NCBI GenBank assembly: GCA_965221505.1
Contig: CBDCSI010000001.1
Coordinates: forward strand, 1,364,001-1,428,000
Length of the DNA stretch: 64,000 nt
Reading direction: 5' to 3'
Source of the DNA: CAZPXZ01 sp965221505
GTDB taxonomy: Bacteria; Pseudomonadota; Alphaproteobacteria; Rhodobacterales; CAZPXZ01
Shown here: in pieces, positions 25,499 through 32,867 of the stretch
Position numbering within the stretch: position 1 is the stretch's first letter
Layout of the letters: each line of letters opens with the position of its first letter
Translations under genes and position numbers: made by a program
The notes under the pieces: model-generated
The model's database searches: none
What the model saw: the letters and a program-made list of their open reading frames with translations, nothing else
What the model was told of the DNA's origin: nothing

Positions 25499-26758
25499 TT
25501 ACCAGCCGCTTCCGCGCAACCGCATGAGGCGGCGCTCCAGCTTGGTCAGATTTTCCTCTGCCGAGCCGTTCCCGGACAGCGTATCGTGCACTGCGGTCCA
25601 GAATTCCTTGGACACCTCGTTGTAGTCCTTCTTGGTCGGGGCGGACGGACGGGGAACCGCGTTCAGGAAGATGTCCTTCCACTTCGGGATGATGGGCTGC
25701 ATGCTCTGTACGTCGGGATCGTCGTACAGGCTGACGATGGTCGGCAGGCGAGACAGTTCCGTCGCCCGGATCTTCTGTACTTCGGCGGATCCGAGGAACA
25801 GGGCCAATTCGATCGCCGCTTCCGGGTTGCGGGAGTACTTCGAGACCGCGAGGTTCCATCCCCCGAGAGTCGCCGCGGACCCGGCTCCGCCGGAGGGGAG
25901 GGGAACCACGCCGAACTTGTCCTTGACCGCGCTGTCCTCGCCGTTGCCGAGCGAGTAGGCGTACGGCCAGTTGCGCATGAAGGCGGCGTTACCGGTCTGC
26001 CAGACGCCGCGGGAATCCTCTTCCTTGTAACCGAGGACGCCCTCCGGGGCGATACTGCCGATCCAGCTCCTGGCGACGTTCAGCGCCTCGACCGCCTGCG
26101 GATTGTTGATCGAAATCGAGCCGTCGGGCTCGACGATCTGACCGCCCCCGTGGGACTTGACCCATTCGAGGGCGTCGCAGGTCAGCCCTTCGTAGGCCGC
26201 GCCCTGAAACACGAAACCGTGAAATCCGCTGTTGCCGGCGGCCCGCTCGCCTTCCTGAACGGCGGCGGCCGTTTCGGCCAGTTCGGACCATGTCGTCGGC
26301 GGCTCGGCGCCGTATTTCTCCAGCAGGTCCGTCCGGTAGTAGAGGGCCGGCGCGTCGGTGAACATCGGAATGGCGACGAGGCGCCCGTTCACCGTCTGCG
26401 ACTCGATGATGGAGGGAAAGTGGTCCCCGGCGACGTCGGCGGCGGCTTCGGAGAGGTCGAGGAGATGATTGGCCAGTTGCGGAGCCCAGATCACGTCCGT
26501 GCGATAGACGTCGATGTCCGCGTTCTGTGCGGACAACCACAGACGGTACTGGCCGAACTGGTCGGTGGTCGAGGACGGCATCTCGACGATGGAAACCGTG
26601 TGGCCGGTCTCGGCCTCGAACCGGTCGAGATTGGCGCGAAGCATCTCGATGTCCCGCCCGACGGAGCCGGACACGATCGACAATTCGGCTGCGGGCGCCG
26701 CCAGGGGCACGGCGGCGAGGGCGAATGCGGATGCAAACAGGGTGCGGCGTAGGTTCAT
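25499..26758 (-). CDS. Sugar ABC transporter substrate-binding protein
   Basis: Periplasmic solute-binding protein of family 1. 419 aa with a Sec signal peptide (1-24, NLRRTLFASAFALAAVPLAAPA). It has the family features IPMFTDAPALYYRTDLLEKYG and the late AATLGGWNLAVSKYSRNPEAA segment. Overall look is closest to trehalose/maltose binders of the ThuE/LpqY kind, by memory of the family; the ligand is inferred to be an alpha-glucoside from the GH4 partner. First gene of the operon, divergent from the lacI-type regulator, with operator and promoter sites in between. Confidence 0.92.
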   Translation of the reverse strand: MNLRRTLFASAFALAAVPLAAPAAELSIVSGSVGRDIEMLRANLDRFEAETGHTVSIVEMPSSTTDQFGQYRLWLSAQNADIDVYRTDVIWAPQLANHLLDLSEAAADVAGDHFPSIIESQTVNGRLVAIPMFTDAPALYYRTDLLEKYGAEPPTTWSELAETAAAVQEGERAAGNSGFHGFVFQGAAYEGLTCDALEWVKSHGGGQIVEPDGSISINNPQAVEALNVARSWIGSIAPEGVLGYKEEDSRGVWQTGNAAFMRNWPYAYSLGNGEDSAVKDKFGVVPLPSGGAGSAATLGGWNLAVSKYSRNPEAAIELALFLGSAEVQKIRATELSRLPTIVSLYDDPDVQSMQPIIPKWKDIFLNAVPRPSAPTKKDYNEVSKEFWTAVHDTLSGNGSAEENLTKLERRLMRLRGSGW

Positions 26759-26815
26759 GGCAGTTCTCCCAGTGGACGTAGGAGCGACTTCGGCGTCTCG
26801 CGTTGGTTCGAGTAT

Positions 26816-26829
26816 CCAAAGCGCTTGCG
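26816..26829. promoter_or_regulatory. LacI-type operator 1 (importer side)
   Basis: CCAAAGCGCTTGCG matches the palindrome CCAAAGCGCTTTGG at 12 of 14 positions, and its core AAGCGCTT is fully symmetric, as in many LacI-family sugar operators. It lies just downstream of the -10 box of the importer promoter (26839-26844), so a bound repressor would block initiation. A near copy is centred exactly 180 bp away. Confidence 0.65.
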
Positions 26830-26838
26830 TACAGCCAC

Positions 26839-26867
26839 ACGCTATCGCACCATGGTCGCTATGTCAA
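26839..26867 (-). promoter_or_regulatory. Promoter of the sugar importer operon
   Basis: On the minus strand TTGACA (26867-26862; perfect -35) is followed 17 bp later by TAGCGT (26844-26839; 3 of 6 for -10). The transcription start would be near 26832, inside the operator 26816-26829. The weak -10 suggests control by the regulator or by an activator. Confidence 0.55.
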
Positions 26868-26987
26868 GTGCGGATTTGACGCAAGAATTGCCTGACTCCC
26901 GTTGCCGGCATTGTGTGAATAATGACAAACACTTAGTACTAGTAGATCGCTCCGAATTCCGAGAGACGCCAGTCTGCGGCGAGACGA

Positions 26988-27016
26988 TTGCGGTACCAAA
27001 TCGCTTTGGATATGAT
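26988..27016 (+). promoter_or_regulatory. Promoter of the LacI-family regulator
   Basis: TTGCGG (26988-26993) and TATGAT (27011-27016) are separated by 17 bp; the -10 box matches 5 of 6. The operator palindrome 26996-27009 occupies the spacer, which points to autoregulation. The start codon is about 80 bp downstream. Confidence 0.55.
26996..27009. promoter_or_regulatory. LacI-type operator 2 (regulator side)
   Basis: CCAAATCGCTTTGG differs from the perfect palindrome CCAAAGCGCTTTGG at one position and shares CCAAA-N-CGCTT with operator 1. It sits between the -35 and -10 boxes of the regulator promoter. The two operator centres are 180 bp apart, about 17 helical turns, so one tetramer or two dimers could loop the DNA. 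Confidence 0.65.
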
Positions 27017-27099
27017 CCGAACATCCGGCAATTCAACTGTGTTCGACCCATGCTACAGAGTCACCGATTCGCAAGCGTTCCTCCCGACGGGTTCATGCG

Positions 27100-28140
27100 G
27101 TGAACGAACGGCTCGCGCGTCCGTCCGTCAGCCTGAAGGCGCTCGCTTCGCAGCTTGGCCTTTCGCAGACCACCGTCAGCCGGGCGCTGAACGGTCACCC
27201 GGGAGTCAGCGAGCTCACCCGGGCTCGTGTGGTTGCCGCGGCGAGGGCGGCCGACTACCGACCGAACACGGCCGCGCGGCGTCTGGCCACCGGACGGGCC
27301 GGGGCGATCGGGTTCGTCTGGGTAGCGGAACCGGTGGCCCATTTCGACCCGGTTCTCTCGGAAGTGCTGTCGGGAATCGGCGAGTCGGCGCGGGATCGGG
27401 GGTTCGCCATTCAGGTCACGCCGACGACGCGGGAGGGGGAACTGGAGGCGTATCGTACGCTGGCCGCCTCGCGGCAGGTCGACGGCGTCATCGTCATGAG
27501 CCCGGCGTTGCGGGACGAAAGGGTCCGGCTATGCGAGGCGATCGGCTTGCCGTTCATCCTGCACGGACGCACCGACACGGACGGAGCCCCGCACCCGTTC
27601 GTGGACATCGACAACCGTGGCGCGTTTCGCGCGGCCGCGCGGCTCTTGCTCCGGCTCGGCCATCGGCGGATCGGATTCCTGAACGGACCGGAGCGCCTGA
27701 CGTTCGCCCGCGACCGGGCCTGCGGGGTTAACGAGGCGTTTCGCGAGTTCGACGCGGATCCCGCCGGCCTCCTGAAGCGAACGCGTCCCATGAGCGAGAC
27801 CTTCGGGCACGAGGCGACGTCCGAGCTGCTCGCCGACGATCCGCCTACGGCAATCCTGTGTTCGTCCGTGGTGATCGCGCTCGGCGCCGAGCGGGCGCTG
27901 CGGGGCTCCGGATTGCGAATCGGACGCGACATTGCGGTGATTTCGCATGACGACGTATTGCCGTTCCTGAAGCCGGAGAACTTCCACGTGCCCCTGTGCT
28001 GCACCACGTCGTCCATTCGGACGGCAGGCCGGCGGCTCGCGTCCCGGTTGATCGATCGCATCCATCGCGGCGCTTCGGCGAACAAGGGTGAGGTCTGGGA
28101 CGTGGACCTGATCATGCGCGAGTCGGTCGGACCGGCTTGA
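27100..28140 (+). CDS. LacI-family transcriptional regulator
   Basis: 346 aa. The N-terminal helix-turn-helix is VSLKALASQLGLSQTTVSRAL (10-30), followed by the hinge region (about 50-64, DYRPNTAARRLATGR). The periplasmic-binding-protein-like effector domain follows (GAIGFVW at 68 onwards; FVDIDNRGAFRAAARLLLRLGHRRIGFL at about 165-192). It starts at GTG 27100; the nearby ATG at 27095 leads straight into a stop. It is divergent from the sugar importer and very likely its repressor, with the imported sugar or a product as inducer. Two matching operators overlap both promoters. Confidence 0.93.
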   Translation: MNERLARPSVSLKALASQLGLSQTTVSRALNGHPGVSELTRARVVAAARAADYRPNTAARRLATGRAGAIGFVWVAEPVAHFDPVLSEVLSGIGESARDRGFAIQVTPTTREGELEAYRTLAASRQVDGVIVMSPALRDERVRLCEAIGLPFILHGRTDTDGAPHPFVDIDNRGAFRAAARLLLRLGHRRIGFLNGPERLTFARDRACGVNEAFREFDADPAGLLKRTRPMSETFGHEATSELLADDPPTAILCSSVVIALGAERALRGSGLRIGRDIAVISHDDVLPFLKPENFHVPLCCTTSSIRTAGRRLASRLIDRIHRGASANKGEVWDVDLIMRESVGPA

Positions 28141-28160
28141 ACGCGCGGTTCGCTCCGAAA

Positions 28161-28505
28161 TCAACCGATGAGGGGTGAGCCCCCAGCTGAGAGTCGAGAT
28201 GCGTCTTGCCCAGTGCCCGATTCGATCGTGCGGTCCAGCCGGTCGACTCGCCATCTCGGCGTTCCGTGCCTCTGCCTGAAGGTCGACAGTACTTGGCGCA
28301 GGGAACGGTATTCCTTCTTTCGGTGAAGGGCGATTAGATATTGGGTTCCTTCGGTGGCCTGTCGACTGGGCGCCGGAGATGCGTGGCGCGGTAAGGACCG
28401 TCCCTTTCCAGGACGTCGGACTCCAAAGCAACCTCTTTGGATTCCCCGGGGGACCTTGCGTTGGACCTCGGACTGCGGAACGTTTGGTGTCTCTGCCTCG
28501 TTCAC
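28161..28505 (-). CDS. Uncertain small ORF following the Panacea gene
   Basis: 114 codons beginning with GTG directly after the TAG of the Panacea-domain gene, with GAGGA about 9 bp upstream. The product is basic with a helical-looking middle (KKEYRSLRQVLSTFRQRHG) and no family that I recognise. Position suggests a co-translated partner, for example a toxin, but the first and last thirds have the composition of a chance frame. This stretch has lower GC than the flanking genes. Treat as a hypothesis. Confidence 0.25.
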   Translation of the reverse strand: MNEAETPNVPQSEVQRKVPRGIQRGCFGVRRPGKGRSLPRHASPAPSRQATEGTQYLIALHRKKEYRSLRQVLSTFRQRHGTPRWRVDRLDRTIESGTGQDASRLSAGGSPLIG

Positions 28506-28973
28506 CTACCGTTCCTCCTCGGATTCAGTCGCGCCTTCGCGGAGAATCTTCTGGTAGTGCTGTCGGATTAGCCCGTCCGGAATGAGAGTACCCTTTGCCT
28601 GCCGGACAAAATGCCATGGCGTATCTGTACCGTGCGTCAGTTCGGAAAGGCGCATGGGGTGCAGGCCTCCGTAGATCTCGTAGACCTGCCGGACGATACT
28701 CTCGCATTGTGCGTCCAGAGGTTCCTTCGAAACGCCAAGCGGAAACAGGTTGAACCGGTCTTGCTTGCGGAAAGCAAAATAGAGATTCGGAATCACGGGG
28801 CCGTACGTCCAGGCTTCGATCCGGTCGCGAATCAGCGGCCGGTTCAGCAGCGCTAGCGTCCACCCGTGCGAGATGTAGACCAATTTCAGTACCGACATGA
28901 TCGAAATCTGCTCGTTGGCCTTTTGTGCAAGTCGGATGACTTCGTCGCCGACTCTTCGGCTATCGTAAGCCAT
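28506..28973 (-). CDS. Panacea-domain (DUF4065, SocA-like) protein, putative antitoxin
   Basis: 155 aa. The pattern MSVLKLVYISHGWTLAL (26-42), the EAWTYGPVIPNLY segment (53-65) and the C-terminal helices (PDGLIRQHYQKI) are those of the Panacea/DUF4065 domain. The domain occurs in Caulobacter SocA (a proteolytic adaptor-type antitoxin) and in many toxin-antitoxin pairs, where it neutralises diverse toxins. GGAGGG lies 7 bp before the ATG. No recognised toxin is next to it: upstream is about 510 bp without a clear gene and downstream is only the uncertain 114-codon frame. The palindrome ATTGTACAAT at 29039-29048 may be its operator. It could be a solitary remnant. Confidence 0.8.
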   Translation of the reverse strand: MAYDSRRVGDEVIRLAQKANEQISIMSVLKLVYISHGWTLALLNRPLIRDRIEAWTYGPVIPNLYFAFRKQDRFNLFPLGVSKEPLDAQCESIVRQVYEIYGGLHPMRLSELTHGTDTPWHFVRQAKGTLIPDGLIRQHYQKILREGATESEEER

Positions 28974-29486
28974 TGCTCTGCCCTCCGGGACCGACGTCGG
29001 TCATGGTGCCAAGAAGACTCTCGGATCGTCCGTGCCACATTGTACAATGATACCCTCACCCATCACCTGTCGTCATGCTGCCTGATTCTCGCCTACGAGC
29101 ATCCCCGGACATCGTGCCGTCACGCCCGGGAATTCCGATCTTTTCCTTGCCGCGTTCGGGGACTCTGCGAGGGGCATACGCCCGAGATAGCCGATCCCGG
29201 CGCACGATGACGCGGAACCCGGTCGAAGCGCGACGACCGCCGGTTGCGAGGCGTATCGGAGCGCCTGGATCGACACTTATCCGGCAGGTTTGCGGGTAGA
29301 CTCGACGCGGCCCCGCAATGCGCGAACGGCGCGGGCGTGGCAGCATGCCGCCCGCGCATGCGAGCCTCGGCGAGGGTATGGTTGTGCGCCGCGCCGGGTG
29401 CCCGCCGACGGCCGGAGGGGCGGTCGCGGGGCCAGGCGATGCCGGCCGGCGTCGGGCGGCGGGAACAGTTCGGGGGTGAGCGAGCC
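28974..29486. other. 513-bp region between the Panacea gene and proS
   Basis: No clear gene. The left half is less GC-rich and holds the palindrome ATTGTACAAT (29039-29048), 66 bp upstream of the Panacea start. The right half precedes proS; the proS frame stays open back to 29244, but the extra 81 residues are not family-like. No convincing promoter for proS was found. Confidence 0.45.
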
Positions 29487-30827
29487 ATGCGCGTTTCGCA
29501 GTTTTTCATGCCGATTCTTCGGGAGACCCCGGCCGAGGCGGCGATCGTATCGCACCGGCTGATGCTGCGTGCCGGCATGGTTCGCCAGGCGGCCGCCGGC
29601 ATCTATTCCTGGTTGCCGCTCGGACTCCGGGTCCTTCGCAAGATCGAGCGGATCGTCGACGAGGAACAGCAGCGGGCGGGCGCAATTCCGGTTCTGATGC
29701 CGACCGTCCAGCCGGCGGATCTGTGGCGTCAGTCCGGCCGCTACGACGACTACGGCGAGGAAATGCTGCGGATTCGCGACCGCCACGGTCGGGACATGCT
29801 GTACGGCCCGACCAACGAGGAAATGATCACCGAGATCTTCCAGAGCGCCGTGTCGTCCTACCGGGAACTGCCGCGCATCCTCTATCACATTCAGTGGAAG
29901 TTCCGCGACGAGGTCCGGCCCCGTTTCGGCGTCATGCGCGGGCGCGAGTTTCTGATGAAGGACGCCTATTCCTTCGATCTCGACCGCAGCGGCGCCGAGA
30001 TTTCGTACTACACGATGTTCGTGTCCTACCTGCGCACCTTCGCCCGACTCGGCCTGACGGCCGTGCCCATGCGGGCCGACCCCGGGCCGATCGGCGGCGA
30101 CCTGACGCACGAGTTCCTCGTCCTCGCCGACACCGGCGAATCGGAGGTGTTCCTCGACCGGCGGATCTTCGACGTCGACGTGGCCGGCGGCGCGGTGCGA
30201 TACGAGGATCCGGCCAGCCTGCGCATGGCGTTCGAGGCATGGACGTCGCGCTACGCCCGCACCGACGAAACTCACGACCCGGTGCGGTTCGAGTCGGAAG
30301 TGGAGCCGCAATACCGGGTGTCCGGGCGCGGCATCGAGGTGGGGCACGTGTTCCACTTCGGCGACAAGTACTCCAAACCGATGGGTGCGACGGTCCGCAA
30401 CGCCGAAGGCAAGGACGTCTACTACCAGATGGGTTCCTACGGCGTGGGCGTGTCGCGCCTGGTCGGTGCGATGATCGAGGCGAACCATGACGAGCGCGGA
30501 ATCGTCTGGCCCGCGCAGGTGGCGCCCTTCGACGCCGGCGTCGTGAATCTCAAGCCCGGCGACGGGGCGGTGGACGCGGCCTGCAACCGGTTCTACGAGA
30601 CGGCGCGGACGGCCGGCCTCGACGTTCTGCTGGACGACTCCGACGTTCGGGCCGGACAGAAATTCGCCGCCATGGAGTTGATCGGCCTACCTTGGCGGGT
30701 CGCCGTAGGGCCGCGCGACGCCGCCTCCGGAACGGTCGAGATCGCCTGCCGCCGCACGGGCGAGAAGCGGACCGTCGAGGTCGAATCGGCCGTTGCGCAG
30801 ATTCGCGGCGGGAATGGCGCGGACTGA
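29487..30827 (+). CDS. proS: Prolyl-tRNA synthetase, short form without editing domain
   Basis: Class II synthetase that charges tRNA-Pro. 446 aa from the ATG at 29487 (GGGGTGAG 11 bp upstream; MRVSQFFMPILRETP is the usual beginning). Motif 1, GPTNEEMITEIF with motif 2 (KFRDEVRPRFGVMRGREFLMKDAYSFD, about 138-164) and motif 3 (GSYGVGVSRLVGAMIEANHD, about 315-334) are present, then the anticodon-binding domain. The INS editing domain between motifs 2 and 3 is missing, as in most alphaproteobacterial ProRS. It is followed by lolC and lolD, an order often seen in that class. Confidence 0.95.
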   Translation: MRVSQFFMPILRETPAEAAIVSHRLMLRAGMVRQAAAGIYSWLPLGLRVLRKIERIVDEEQQRAGAIPVLMPTVQPADLWRQSGRYDDYGEEMLRIRDRHGRDMLYGPTNEEMITEIFQSAVSSYRELPRILYHIQWKFRDEVRPRFGVMRGREFLMKDAYSFDLDRSGAEISYYTMFVSYLRTFARLGLTAVPMRADPGPIGGDLTHEFLVLADTGESEVFLDRRIFDVDVAGGAVRYEDPASLRMAFEAWTSRYARTDETHDPVRFESEVEPQYRVSGRGIEVGHVFHFGDKYSKPMGATVRNAEGKDVYYQMGSYGVGVSRLVGAMIEANHDERGIVWPAQVAPFDAGVVNLKPGDGAVDAACNRFYETARTAGLDVLLDDSDVRAGQKFAAMELIGLPWRVAVGPRDAASGTVEIACRRTGEKRTVEVESAVAQIRGGNGAD

Positions 30828-32076
30828 AGCGGCGCGCCCGTTCGGCGCGTTCGAGAGGCTCCTGGTCCGGCGCTTCCTGGCCGGCAGGCGCGAGGGGTTC
30901 ATCTCCGTCATCGCGATTTTTTCGCTCGTCGGCATCGCGCTCGGCGTGGGCACCCTGATCGTCGTGATGTCGGTGATGAACGGGTTTCGCGCGCAATTGG
31001 TCGAGCGAATTCTGGGCGTGAACCCTCATGTGGCGGTCTTCCTGGACGGCGGAACGTTCGAGGACGCTGCCAGCCTCGCGCTGCGGATCGAGGGTGTCGA
31101 GGGGGTCCGGCGCGCCGTTCCCCTGACGGAGCGGCAGGTTCTGGCTTCGCTGGGCAACCGGAGCGCAGGCGCCCTCGTGCGCGGCCTTCCGGCGCAGGAG
31201 CTGGCGCGGCTGCCGGCCGTCGCCGCGCCGGAGCTCTCCATGGGGTCGATCGACGACTTCGCCGCCGGCGAGGGGATCGCGCTCGGCGACGGTCTGGCCG
31301 ACCGGCTGCGCGCCGGCGTCGGCGACTCGGTGACGCTGCTCTGGCCCGAGGGCGACCGGACGCCGCTCGGCCTCCTGCCCCGGGTGCGCAGCTACCCGGT
31401 GGTCTACGTGTTCAAGATCGGGATGTCGCATCTCGACCGCACGCTGGCGTTCATGCCGCTCGACGAGGCGCGGCGGTTCTTCGGAGTCGAAAGGCCGGAC
31501 CGGATCGAGGTCACGCTCGACCGGCCCGAAGCGGCGCCGGAACTCGGCGCCCGGATCCTCGCGGCGGAGCCGGCGGTCCGGTACAACACGTGGATGTCGT
31601 CGAACGGGGCGTTCCTCGAAGCGCTCGCTGTCGAACGCAACGTCATGTTCCTCATCCTTACGCTGATCGTTCTCGTCGCCGCGCTGAACATCGTCTCGGG
31701 CATGATCATGCTGGTGAAGGAGAAGGTGTCGAGCATCGCGATCCTGCGGACCATGGGCGCCGGCAGCGGCTCGGTGATGCGGGTGTTCTTTCTCTGCGGC
31801 GCGAGCATCGGCGTGGCCGGAACCGTGCTCGGGGTCGTCCTCGGCGTCGTGTTCTGCCTGAATATCGAGGCGCTCCAGGACGCCGTGTCGTATCTCGCCG
31901 GAACGGAGGTGTTCAGCCCGGACGTCTACTACCTCAGCCGGCTTCCGGCGGAGCTGTTCTGGGAAGACGTTGCGGCCATCGCCGGCATGAGCCTGTCGCT
32001 GTCCCTGCTCGCGACCGCGTATCCCGCCTGGCGCGCGGCGCGGACCGATCCGGTGGAGGCGCTTCGTCGTGCGTGA
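30814..32076 (+). CDS. lolC: Lipoprotein-releasing ABC transporter permease LolC/LolE
   Basis: Inner-membrane subunit of the Lol complex, which extracts outer-membrane lipoproteins for LolA. 420 aa from the ATG at 30814, which overlaps the proS end by 14 bp; an earlier start at 30793 is possible. The N-terminal helix (about 24-48, GFISVIAIFSLVGIALGVGTLI) is followed by a periplasmic domain and three C-terminal helices (MFLILTLIVLVAALNIVSGMI, about 280-300, and two more). The cytoplasmic coupling motif KEKVSSIAILRTMGA is typical. Only one LolC/E-type gene is present, so it probably acts as a homodimer with LolD. Confidence 0.93.
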   Translation: MARTEAARPFGAFERLLVRRFLAGRREGFISVIAIFSLVGIALGVGTLIVVMSVMNGFRAQLVERILGVNPHVAVFLDGGTFEDAASLALRIEGVEGVRRAVPLTERQVLASLGNRSAGALVRGLPAQELARLPAVAAPELSMGSIDDFAAGEGIALGDGLADRLRAGVGDSVTLLWPEGDRTPLGLLPRVRSYPVVYVFKIGMSHLDRTLAFMPLDEARRFFGVERPDRIEVTLDRPEAAPELGARILAAEPAVRYNTWMSSNGAFLEALAVERNVMFLILTLIVLVAALNIVSGMIMLVKEKVSSIAILRTMGAGSGSVMRVFFLCGASIGVAGTVLGVVLGVVFCLNIEALQDAVSYLAGTEVFSPDVYYLSRLPAELFWEDVAAIAGMSLSLSLLATAYPAWRAARTDPVEALRRA

Positions 32077-32797
32077 GCCGGTGCTGGCGCTGGAGGGAAT
32101 CTGCCGCGGCTACCGCCAGGGCGAACGGCGCCTGGAGGTGCTGAGCGAGGCGAGCCTCGCGGTCGGAGGCGGCGAGCAGGTAGCGCTGGTCGGGCCGTCG
32201 GGCTCCGGCAAGACGACGCTTCTCCAGATCGCGGGACTCCTGGATACGGCGGATCGCGGCGCCGTGCGCATCGGCGGCGCCGACGGCAGCGGGGCGTCCG
32301 ACCGGACCCGTACCGCGCTCCGGCGGGAGCGGATCGGGTTCGTGTACCAGTTCCATCATCTGTTGCCGGAGTTGAGCGCGCTCGAGAACGTGCTCCTGCC
32401 CGGCATGATCGCCGGCGCCGGATATCGGGCGGCGGCGGCGCGGGCGCGCGACCTCCTGGGCAAGGTGGGTCTCGCCGGCAGAACGGAACACCGGCCCGCG
32501 GACCTTTCGGGGGGCGAACAGCAGCGGGTGGCGGTGTGCCGGGCGATCTGCAACCGGCCGCTGATCCTGCTGGCGGACGAACCCACCGGCAACCTGGACG
32601 CCGATACGGCGGATTCGGTGATCGCCATGCTTCTCGAACTCGCTGCGGAGGAAGGGATGGCGATGCTTGCTGCAACACACGATACGTCGTTTGCCGGCCG
32701 GCTGGACCGGCGCGTGTCGCTGCAGCGAGGCCGGATCGTGGAACTGGCCGAGGCGGGCGACGACGCGACGGGAGGGGACGGGCAGCGCCACGCTTGA
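32069..32797 (+). CDS. lolD: Lipoprotein-releasing ABC transporter ATPase LolD
   Basis: ATPase of the Lol complex. 242 aa, GTG start overlapping lolC by 8 bp. Walker A LVGPSGSGKTTLLQIAG (39-55), Q-loop IGFVYQFHHLLPELSALENV (the QFHHLLPEF-like sequence is diagnostic of LolD), signature DLSGGEQQRVAVCRA, Walker B LILLADEPTGNLD and the H-loop ATHD are all intact. An unusually long C-terminal tail (about 15 residues, GDDATGGDGQRHA) follows the conserved part. Confidence 0.95.
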   Translation: MREPVLALEGICRGYRQGERRLEVLSEASLAVGGGEQVALVGPSGSGKTTLLQIAGLLDTADRGAVRIGGADGSGASDRTRTALRRERIGFVYQFHHLLPELSALENVLLPGMIAGAGYRAAAARARDLLGKVGLAGRTEHRPADLSGGEQQRVAVCRAICNRPLILLADEPTGNLDADTADSVIAMLLELAAEEGMAMLAATHDTSFAGRLDRRVSLQRGRIVELAEAGDDATGGDGQRHA

Positions 32798-32821
32798 GCG
32801 TGGGGCAGGAAGCGCTATATC
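32794..32821 (+). promoter_or_regulatory. Candidate promoter of the FbpC-type ATPase gene
   Basis: TTGAGC (32794-32799) and TATATC (32816-32821) are 16 bp apart; each box matches 4 of 6 positions. It begins on the last bases of lolD. The spacing to the ATG at 32868 leaves a leader of about 40 nt. Confidence 0.4.
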
Positions 32822-32867
32822 CGAGTAAATTGGTTGCCTATTCGGAACCGGCCCGCCGGGGTGGAGC

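Noticed and set aside
26988..27731. Alternative plus-strand frame beginning 112 bp before the LacI gene
   Set aside because: Different frame from the regulator and no domain; the LacI helix-turn-helix is encoded from GTG 27100.
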